The position numbers and the translations under genes are program-made. A stretch of DNA of 18,042 bases. It comes from Thioalkalivibrio sp. (lineage in GTDB: Bacteria; Pseudomonadota; Gammaproteobacteria; SpSt-1174). Below are positions 12,404-18,042 of this stretch, piece after piece (position 1 is the first letter of the stretch; every line of letters starts with the position of its first letter). The stretch covers positions 1 to 18,042 of the forward strand of contig DSBO01000160.1 of assembly GCA_011046015.1 (NCBI GenBank). The letters run 5' to 3'. Under the pieces are notes generated by a model, which worked only from the letters and a program-made list of their open reading frames with translations, was not told the DNA's origin and ran no database searches.

Positions 12404-12682
12404 TCAGCTGTTGGCCAGCCGCGCCAGCAGCTCCTCGGCCGTGGGCTGGCCGGGGGCCGGGGGCATCTGCAGGTGGAAGCCCTGCGTCTTCAGGTTGTCC
12501 AGGACCTTCGCCGCGTCTTCCTGCGCCAGCTTCCGGTCCGGCGTCAAGTCAAACTCGAGCGAGAACTCCGGGGTGCCGAAGAGCTTCAGCAGGCCCTCGG
12601 GCAGGTCGTCGAAGGCGTCCTGCTCGGGGAGATAGAGATAGGTATCAGCCCGCAGGGAGCTGCGGTAGACATAGCATTGCAT
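12404..12682 (-). CDS. ycgL: YcgL-domain protein
   Basis: The 92-residue protein matches E. coli YcgL along its length: CYVYRSSLRADTYLYLPEQD, LPEGLLKLFGTPEF, a DLTPDRKLAQED segment and KTQGFHLQMPPAP. YcgL is a small cytoplasmic alpha/beta protein restricted mainly to Gammaproteobacteria. Its cellular role is not established, although some homologues have been linked to polar cell functions. It starts at ATG 12682. It converges on the cytochrome c'-like gene and is followed upstream, on the same strand, by an unrelated membrane-protein gene ending 28 bases before its start. Nothing in its sequence is unusual. Confidence 0.93.
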   Translation of the reverse strand: MQCYVYRSSLRADTYLYLPEQDAFDDLPEGLLKLFGTPEFSLEFDLTPDRKLAQEDAAKVLDNLKTQGFHLQMPPAPGQPTAEELLARLANS

Positions 12683-12710
12683 GATCGCTAGACCTGGTGG
12701 TTCGGGGTGA

Positions 12711-13520
12711 TCACTCGTCCGCGGGAGCCGGGGGCGGCAGCACCACGGCCGTCGAGCCGGAGTCGTCCGCCGCTTCGCTCGGGGCCGGAGGCGGTGGCGT
12801 GCAGTTCAGCGACACTGGTACCGGCCCACGCTCGCGCTCGTAGACCTCGATGCGGTCGATGGCAGTGTAGCGATACTCGTAGTTGACGACGCCGCCCTGC
12901 ACATACTGCTCGAGTCGCAGAGAGATATCGCCCGCCTGCGTGAGCTTGCCCTCCAGGACGCGGCCTTCCTTCAGCGACAGGCGCAGCGGCCTGCCCTCGC
13001 GCCCGGGCAGGTCCTGCGGGCAGACCGGGTACCAGAGGCGCGTGACCACCTCCGCCGGTCGGGACTGGGCTCCTTCCGGCGGCAGCGGCTGCACCGCGAA
13101 ACCCTCGACGTAGTCGGACCGGTCGAGCACCGATTCGCTGGTGTCGATGCCGGCGGCCTCGACCTCGGCCTGGTTGGGCACCTCGACGTCGCGCGTGGCC
13201 TTGACCGGCATCTTGATGTCGGGCACCTCGACGCCGACCTCCCCACCCACCCGTTTGGCCGTCTGGCTCACGGCCTCGTCGGCCCCGCCGTAGAAGGCCA
13301 CGGCCACGGCCAGCGCACCGGCCACCAGCAGCAGAAAGCCGTTGCGCGCCTTGTTCTCGGCCCAGGCGGTGGCGACGTAGTAGAAGTTGACCACCGGGAC
13401 GAGGCCGATCACCCCCCAGACCAGGCCGCGCCGGTAGGCCGACGAGGCGATCATGAGGAGCCCGAGCACGAAGGCGGCAATGCCCGCCCAGGCGACGATA
13501 TTGACCAGCGTGTCGTTCAT
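12711..13520 (-). CDS. Unrecognised membrane protein, 269 aa
   Basis: I do not recognise the family. The first 78 residues hold three membrane helices (about 6-27, 31-50, 60-78), including a positively charged YRRGLVWG turn. Residues about 80-235 form a soluble region. It contains PLRLSLKEGRVLEGKLTQ...RYTAIDRIEVYER, which reads like a small SH3-like beta barrel. The last 35 residues are rich in Pro, Ala and acidic residues, an unstructured tail. Two Cys (in WYPVCPQD and SLNCTPPP) could pair if the region is periplasmic. ATG 13520 is preceded by AAGGAAT. It lies between ycgL and speA on the same strand, with 117 bases before it, so it need not be co-transcribed with speA. Confidence 0.75.
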   Translation of the reverse strand: MNDTLVNIVAWAGIAAFVLGLLMIASSAYRRGLVWGVIGLVPVVNFYYVATAWAENKARNGFLLLVAGALAVAVAFYGGADEAVSQTAKRVGGEVGVEVPDIKMPVKATRDVEVPNQAEVEAAGIDTSESVLDRSDYVEGFAVQPLPPEGAQSRPAEVVTRLWYPVCPQDLPGREGRPLRLSLKEGRVLEGKLTQAGDISLRLEQYVQGGVVNYEYRYTAIDRIEVYERERGPVPVSLNCTPPPPAPSEAADDSGSTAVVLPPPAPADE

Positions 13521-13637
13521 TTCCCTATTCCTTGCGTTCGGCGCCCGTTTGAACCGGGTTGGTCATCAGGTAGGTAATACCAGAATCATGCCAGCCACAC
13601 CACCCTTGGGGGCCTGCACTGTGCGGGACCGCAAGTC

Positions 13638-15518
13638 TCAGTCCTCGAGATAGGTGTAGCCCTCGAGTCCGGCCTTGAGCTCTTCCACCAGCCGTTGACG
13701 CTTGTCGGGGTCGATCTGCAGTGCGTCGACCTTGGCCTCGAGCGCGCCGAGCAGGGCGTCGGTGTCGAAATGCACGTAGCGCAGCAGCTCGTCCACGGTA
13801 TCGCCATATTCGGGCTCGACCAGGCGGTAGCCGTCATCGGCGAGCGCCACGTTGATCGAGTCGGTGTCGCCGAACAGGTTGTGCAGGTCGCCCAGAATCT
13901 CCTGGTACGCGCCCACCAGAAAGATGCCGATGAGGTAGTCATCGCCGGGTGCCACAGCGTGCAGCGGGAGCGTCGGCTCGATACCGTCGTCCTCCACGTA
14001 GCGGTCGATACGCCCGTCCGAGTCGCAGGTCAGGTCCTGCAGCACGGCGCGGCGGGTAGGCGCCTCATTCAGCCGGTTGAGCGGCATGATGGGGAAGATC
14101 TGTCCGATGGCCCACACGTCCGGGATGGACTGGAACACGGAGAAGTTGCAGAAATACTTGTCGGCCAGCTTCTCGTTGAGTTCGTCGCGGGTCTCGCGCT
14201 GCACCCGGCTCTGCCCCTCCATGCCCTCAAGCAGGCGGCGGCAGATGGCGAAGTACAACTCCTCGGCACGGGCACGCTGCTCCAGCGTGAACACGCCATG
14301 GGCGTACATGGATTGCGCCTCGGTGAGCCAGTGCGCGGCGTCGTGGTAGACCTCGGTGGGCGAGACGCCATCGCGGTTCTCGAACAACGCCCACAGATCC
14401 TGCAGAATGGCCGGCTCGTCCGGCTCGGCTGGCGGCGCGGGCTCGTCCATGCCAAGGCGCTCGATGTCCGTCACGTTGGTGACGAGCACGGCGTGGTGCG
14501 CGGTCATGGCACGGCCGGACTCGGTAAAGACCTCGGGGTGCGGCAGGCCGTGCTCCTCGCAAGTCTCGTGCAGGGTGCGCACGATGTTGCGCGCGTATTC
14601 CTGCACGCTGTAGTTCATGGAGCAGTAGTGGCGCGAGCGCGTACCCTCGTAGTCGATGCCGAGTCCGCCACCCGCATCCACCACGCGGATATCCGCGCCC
14701 AGACGACGCAACTCCTGGTAGAAACGCGCGGCCTCGCGCATGCCGCGCTGGATGTCGCGGATGTTGGCGATCTGCGAGCCCATGTGGAAATGCAGCAGGC
14801 TCATGCAGTCGAGCATGTCCTCGTCACGCAGGCGGTTCAGCAGGCGCAGGGCCTGCGCGGCGGAGAGTCCGAACTTGGCCTTCTCCCCGCCCGTGTTCTG
14901 CCACTTGCCGGCGCCGATGGAGGCCAGGCGCACGCGCATGCCCAGCAGCGGGCGCACGCCCAGGTCGCGTGCCTCCTCGATGACGAGCTCCAGCTCGGAG
15001 GGTTTTTCCACCACGATGTAGATACGCTGGCCGAGCAGGCGGCCGAGCAGGGCCAGGCGCAGGTACTCACGGTCCTTGTAGCCGTTGCAGACGATCACCC
15101 CGCCGGGGCGCGACAGCGCCAGCACCGCCAGAAGCTCCGGCTTGCTGCCGGCCTCCAGGCCCACCCGGCTGCCGCCGTGGGCGAGGATCTGCTCCACCAC
15201 ACTGCGCTGCTGGTTGACCTTGATCGGGTAGATGGCGGTGTAGCCACCGCGGTAGTCCACCTCGTCCATCGCCTGGCCGAAGGCACTGCAGAGCGTGTCA
15301 ACCCGATCGTGCAGCACGTCCTCGAAGCGCACCAGGGCGGGCAGGCGCAGGCCCTGCTCGCGCAGCTCGCCAGCCAGCCGGTAGAGATCCACCGCCGGGG
15401 CGGCATCACGCCGGGCGCGCATCGCCACGTGGCCCCGGTCGTTGACCGTAAAGTAGCCGCCGCTCCAGTTGTCGATACCGTAGAGCTGCCGGGCCTTGTC
15501 GAGGGTCCAGTCTGTCAT
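13638..15518 (-). CDS. speA: Biosynthetic arginine decarboxylase
   Basis: SpeA is a PLP enzyme converting arginine to agmatine, the first step of the alternative putrescine route. The 626-residue product begins WTLDKARQLYGIDNWSGGYF and has the PLP lysine Lys100 in AIYPIKVNQQ. The barrel motifs SLLHFHMGSQ and VVDAGGGLGIDYEGT and the EVFTESGRAMTAHHA motif are present. The reactive-site Cys498 is in QDLTCDSDGRIDRY. This is the full alanine-racemase-fold type (E. coli SpeA is 658 residues), not the pyruvoyl type. It is divergent from speE across a 93-base region, fitting joint polyamine supply. No agmatinase or agmatine deiminase gene is in the window. All key residues are intact. Confidence 0.97.
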   Translation of the reverse strand: MTDWTLDKARQLYGIDNWSGGYFTVNDRGHVAMRARRDAAPAVDLYRLAGELREQGLRLPALVRFEDVLHDRVDTLCSAFGQAMDEVDYRGGYTAIYPIKVNQQRSVVEQILAHGGSRVGLEAGSKPELLAVLALSRPGGVIVCNGYKDREYLRLALLGRLLGQRIYIVVEKPSELELVIEEARDLGVRPLLGMRVRLASIGAGKWQNTGGEKAKFGLSAAQALRLLNRLRDEDMLDCMSLLHFHMGSQIANIRDIQRGMREAARFYQELRRLGADIRVVDAGGGLGIDYEGTRSRHYCSMNYSVQEYARNIVRTLHETCEEHGLPHPEVFTESGRAMTAHHAVLVTNVTDIERLGMDEPAPPAEPDEPAILQDLWALFENRDGVSPTEVYHDAAHWLTEAQSMYAHGVFTLEQRARAEELYFAICRRLLEGMEGQSRVQRETRDELNEKLADKYFCNFSVFQSIPDVWAIGQIFPIMPLNRLNEAPTRRAVLQDLTCDSDGRIDRYVEDDGIEPTLPLHAVAPGDDYLIGIFLVGAYQEILGDLHNLFGDTDSINVALADDGYRLVEPEYGDTVDELLRYVHFDTDALLGALEAKVDALQIDPDKRQRLVEELKAGLEGYTYLED

Positions 15519-15568
15519 CTATCTAACCTTGATCGGGGCGACGGTGGTCCGCCGCCGGAATGTCGTGC

Positions 15569-15577
15569 GTATAATAC
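15569..15577. promoter_or_regulatory. Symmetric -10 element between speA and speE
   Basis: GTATAATAC gives TATAAT (15570-15575) toward speE and TATTAT toward speA on the other strand. The speE start would fall about 30 bases before its ATG. The same nine bases occur between typA and the MscS-family gene. No clear -35 is found for either direction. Confidence 0.5.
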
Positions 15578-15611
15578 CGCTTTTGCCCACCGCCATAGGG
15601 GAGCATTTCGC

Positions 15612-16469
15612 ATGTCGCTGGATGACCGCTGGTTCACCGAAATTCACGCCGCCGAGGGCTCGGCGTTTTCGCTGAAGATCAAGGCGAAGCTGCACGAGGA
15701 GCAGACGCCCTTCCAGAAGATCGAGATCTATGACACCGAGACCTACGGCAAGCTCATGATCATCGACGGCTGCACCATGGTCTCGACCTACGACAACTTC
15801 CTCTATCACGAGATGATGAGCCACCCCGTGCTGTTCAGCCACCCGAACCCGAAGCGCGTGGTCATCATCGGCGGCGGCGACTGCGGCACCCTGCGCGAGG
15901 TACTCAAGCACCCGGGCATCGAGTCAGCCGTACAGGTGGACATCGACGAGCGCGTCACGCGCCTCTCCGAACAGTACTTCCCCGAGCTCTGCGAGTCCAA
16001 CGACGACCCGCGCGCCACGCTCATGTTCGACGACGGCATCAAGTACGTGAAGGACCTGGAACCCGGCTCGGTGGACGTGGTCATCGTCGACAGCACCGAC
16101 CCGGTGGGCCCGGCCGAGGGCCTGTTCTCGCGCCCCTTCTTCGAGGACGTGCACCGGGCGCTGGCGCCGAACGGCCTGGTGGTGCAGCAGAGCGAGTCGC
16201 CGCTGTACCACACCGACCGCATCATCAAGCCCATGCACGACATGATGCGCGCGGCAGGCTTTCTCGACGTCATGACCATCACCTTCCCGCAGCCGCTGTA
16301 CCCGAGCGGCTGGTGGAGCGCCACCCTAGCCTGCAAGGACATGCCGGTGATGTTCGCCCGCGAGGAGCAGGCCGAGGAACTGCCGTTTCCCACCGAGTAC
16401 TACAACGCGGCGGTACACCGCGCCGCCTGCGCGTCGCCGAACTTCATGCTGAAGAAGCTGATGGGCTGA
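15612..16469 (+). CDS. speE: Spermidine synthase (polyamine aminopropyltransferase)
   Basis: SpeE transfers the aminopropyl group of decarboxylated S-adenosylmethionine to putrescine, forming spermidine. The 285-residue protein is close to E. coli's 288. It opens WFTEIHAAEGSAFSLKIK, then has YHEMMSHPVLF, the nucleotide-binding loop IIGGGDCGTLREVLKH (87-92 GGGDCG), DDGIKYV, and the catalytic DSTDPVGPAEGLFS with Asp160 and Asp163. The C-terminus QPLYPSGWWSATLACK is typical. ATG 15612 has AGGGGAG upstream. No speD (decarboxylase supplying the donor) is in the window. The gene is divergent from speA and followed by an intrinsic terminator. Confidence 0.97.
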   Translation: MSLDDRWFTEIHAAEGSAFSLKIKAKLHEEQTPFQKIEIYDTETYGKLMIIDGCTMVSTYDNFLYHEMMSHPVLFSHPNPKRVVIIGGGDCGTLREVLKHPGIESAVQVDIDERVTRLSEQYFPELCESNDDPRATLMFDDGIKYVKDLEPGSVDVVIVDSTDPVGPAEGLFSRPFFEDVHRALAPNGLVVQQSESPLYHTDRIIKPMHDMMRAAGFLDVMTITFPQPLYPSGWWSATLACKDMPVMFAREEQAEELPFPTEYYNAAVHRAACASPNFMLKKLMG

Positions 16470-16494
16470 GGCAGCCGCCACTCGCCAATACGAC

Positions 16495-16521
16495 AGGGCC
16501 CTGGGTGACCGGGGCCTTTTT
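16495..16521 (+). terminator. Intrinsic terminator of speE
   Basis: AGGGCCC pairs with GGGGCCTT (one G-T wobble) around a short loop, followed directly by a five-T run ending at 16521. It starts 26 bases after the speE stop and precedes the convergent ABC permease gene. Confidence 0.8.
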
Positions 16522-16548
16522 CGTGCCCGCCGGCTTACGCCCGGGGCG

Positions 16549-17349
16549 TCAGGCCCGCGCCTTCAGGCGGTCCAGCCGCAGCCGCTGGCGCTCGTCGAAC
16601 AGGCGCCGCGAGGCCAGCCACAGGGCGGCCAGCACACCGAAGCCCGTGCCCACTGCGATCAGGAACAGGATCATGATCTGGTACTTCACCGCCTCCACCG
16701 GCGGTGCGCCGGCCAGGATCTGGCCCGTCATCATCCCGGGCAGGCTCACCACGCCGGAGGCGGCCATGGCATTGATGATGGGCGTGAGCCCCGCCCGGGC
16801 GGCATCGCGCCGCGCCTCGGTGATCGCCTGCGCCCAGGTCATGCCCATCAACAGTCGCCCCTCGATCTCGCGCCGCTGTCGCCAGGCCGCGTCGGTGAGC
16901 CGTTCCATGGCCACCGCGATGCCGGTCATGGTGTTGCCGAGGATCATGCCGAGCAGCGGGATGGCGTACTGCGGTTCATACCAAGGGGTGGGCGCGACGA
17001 TCACCGCGAGGGCCAGCAGGGTCACGCTGAAGGAGGAGACGAACATGGACACCGCGCCCACGCCGTAGCCCCAGACCCCGGCAAAGCGATGCTTCTGCCG
17101 CGCCAGCACCTCGTAGCCGGCCATGGCCAGCATGAACAGGCCGATCAGGAGCACCCAGCCCCAGTGGCCCACGTCGAAGACGAACTTCAGCACCAGGCCG
17201 ACCAGCAACAGCTGCACCGTGGCACGGACGGCCGCCACCAGCAGGCTGCGCGCCTGACCGAGGCCGAGGGCGACGTTGAGCCCGGCGAGCAGCACCACCA
17301 GTGCGCCCGCAATGGCGAGCTCGACGACGGAGAGCTGTTCCATGTTCAT
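16549..17349 (-). CDS. fetB: ABC transporter permease, FetB/YbbM (UPF0014) family
   Basis: This 266-residue protein is a FetB-type permease, with about seven membrane helices. Family segments include GLGQARSLLVAAVRATVQLLLVG near the N-terminus, PLLGMILGNTMTGIAVAMERL, and the EARRDAARAGLTPIINAMAASGVVSLPGMMTGQILAG loop that contacts the ATPase. E. coli FetA-FetB exports iron and raises peroxide resistance; that substrate is inferred here. It is encoded directly after the ATPase gene (30 bases), so the two form an operon. ATG 17349 is the first of two close ATGs (the other at 17343), both preceded by a GGGGTAACCC stretch. The junction carries a 17-bp tandem duplication. Confidence 0.88.
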   Translation of the reverse strand: MNMEQLSVVELAIAGALVVLLAGLNVALGLGQARSLLVAAVRATVQLLLVGLVLKFVFDVGHWGWVLLIGLFMLAMAGYEVLARQKHRFAGVWGYGVGAVSMFVSSFSVTLLALAVIVAPTPWYEPQYAIPLLGMILGNTMTGIAVAMERLTDAAWRQRREIEGRLLMGMTWAQAITEARRDAARAGLTPIINAMAASGVVSLPGMMTGQILAGAPPVEAVKYQIMILFLIAVGTGFGVLAALWLASRRLFDERQRLRLDRLKARA

Positions 17350-17350
17350 G

Positions 17351-17384
17351 GGGTTACCCCGTTCATGGCGTGACCCCGTTCATG
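17351..17384 (-). repeat. Two 17-bp tandem units at the fetA-fetB junction
   Basis: On the minus strand CATGAACGGGGTCACGC is followed by CATGAACGGGGTAACCC, and then by CATGAACATGG, which contains the fetB start. The first unit contains the fetA stop codon. It appears to be a local duplication of the start region that lengthened the intergenic gap. Confidence 0.6.
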
Positions 17385-17970
17385 CCGCCTGCCCCTCGCC
17401 GCGTGCATCGAGCGCCAGCACCTGGTCGGCCATGCGCCGCACCTCCGCCGGATCGTGGCTCACCCATAGTGCGCAGGCGTCGTGCGCCTTCAGGTACTCG
17501 CGCACCAGCGTCTCCACGCGCGCGGCATTGTCGTCGTCCAGGTTCGCGGTAGGCTCGTCCAGCAGCAGCACGCGCGGGCGGTTGGCGAGCACCCGCAACA
17601 GGGCCAGGCGCTGGCGCTCACCGCTGGACAGCCGTGGGACCTCCCAGTCCATCACCGCCCCCTCGAAACCCAGGGCCGCCACGTCCACCGCCTGCGGGTC
17701 GGGGAAGTGCTCGCCCACGGTCTCGTACCACCAGGCCGCCTCCGCCGGCAGCAGACCCACCGCGCGCCGCCAGGCCGTGACCGGCATCGCCCGCCGCTCG
17801 ACGCCCTCCAGCCACACCTCACCCTCACTGGGATCGAGATCCACCAGCGCCCGCAGGAGCTGCGACTTGCCCGAACCTGACGGCCCGCGCAGCACCAGGC
17901 ACTCGCCCGCCGCGACCTCGAAACTCACGGGGCCGAACAGGGCGGTCTGCAGGTCGATGGCCTTGAACAT
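17380..17970 (-). CDS. fetA: ABC transporter ATP-binding protein, FetA/YbbL family
   Basis: This 196-residue cytoplasmic ATPase has Walker A GPSGSGKS, a Q-loop-region substitution around LLPAEAAWWYETV, the signature LSSGERQRLALLRVL, Walker B RVLLLDEPTANLD and the H-loop His in WVSHDP. It is short, as usual for FetA/YbbL (about 225 residues or less), and pairs with the permease encoded 30 bases downstream. In the Q-loop place the sequence reads GLLPAEAAWW, with no obvious Gln, which is a small oddity. It starts at ATG 17970. No promoter was identified in the 72 bases between it and the window end. Metal or iron export is inferred from the family. Confidence 0.88.
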   Translation of the reverse strand: MFKAIDLQTALFGPVSFEVAAGECLVLRGPSGSGKSQLLRALVDLDPSEGEVWLEGVERRAMPVTAWRRAVGLLPAEAAWWYETVGEHFPDPQAVDVAALGFEGAVMDWEVPRLSSGERQRLALLRVLANRPRVLLLDEPTANLDDDNAARVETLVREYLKAHDACALWVSHDPAEVRRMADQVLALDARGEGQAA

Positions 17971-18042
17971 GGGGGTGGTAGCGGCGACTCGTGGCGTAAG
18001 AACGGGCTAACGGTAGCGGGTTGGGGCTGGGGGATGCAACTG

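Noticed and set aside
13695..16469. Very long open plus-strand frame (924 codons) running across the speA region into speE
   Set aside because: Its first two thirds are antisense to speA with compositionally biased shadow residues; only the speE part from 15612 is real.
1..18042. CRISPR array, tRNA, rRNA or riboswitch
   Set aside because: Reading both strands showed no regularly spaced repeats, cloverleaf signatures or recognisable riboswitch cores.

Overview
This is a GC-rich bacterial chromosome segment with dense coding on both strands, probably from a gammaproteobacterium. YcgL is a gammaproteobacterial family. The long PLP-dependent SpeA next to SpeE, TypA and the FetA/FetB-type ABC pair fit the same group. 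A group II truncated hemoglobin, a DUF2249-hemerythrin protein and a cytochrome c'-like protein suggest a microaerobic or nitrogen-oxide-respiring lifestyle, as in the Chromatiales/Ectothiorhodospiraceae. That placement is inference; no rRNA or tRNA gene is visible.

Layout. Bases 1-93 hold the C-terminal tail of a probable IS110-type transposase cut by the window edge. A 72-residue unknown protein (minus strand) and a LexA-like S24 protein without a DNA-binding domain (plus strand) are divergent around a candidate operator and promoter. A low-molecular-weight phosphatase-fold protein without its catalytic Cys and Arg follows. Next come a LysR regulator and, converging on it, a response regulator fused to a GGDEF domain whose active site reads GLAQF. 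typA (minus) and a large MscS-family channel (plus) are divergent from one symmetric -10 element. A promoter-led pair follows: truncated hemoglobin and a UbiA-type prenyltransferase.

Bases 9367-12398 are the most interesting part. A DUF2249-hemerythrin protein is divergent from a tight four-gene operon preceded by an FNR/DNR-like box: (i) a four-helix membrane protein with an NnrS-like histidine motif; (ii) a GcvH-like lipoyl-carrier protein ending in a CxxC pair; (iii) a thioredoxin-fold domain (CxxC) fused to a second copy of that four-helix membrane domain; and (iv) an exported cytochrome c'-like protein. I infer a dithiol-to-membrane-to-cytochrome electron path or an NO-handling module. 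No complete described system that I know of has this gene set.

The remainder is largely housekeeping: ycgL, an unknown membrane protein, the divergent polyamine genes speA and speE (arginine to agmatine; aminopropyl transfer to spermidine) with an intrinsic terminator after speE, and a fetA-fetB-like ABC transporter pair. No CRISPR array, rRNA, tRNA or complete mobile element was seen, and no stretch over 300 bases lacks a gene.
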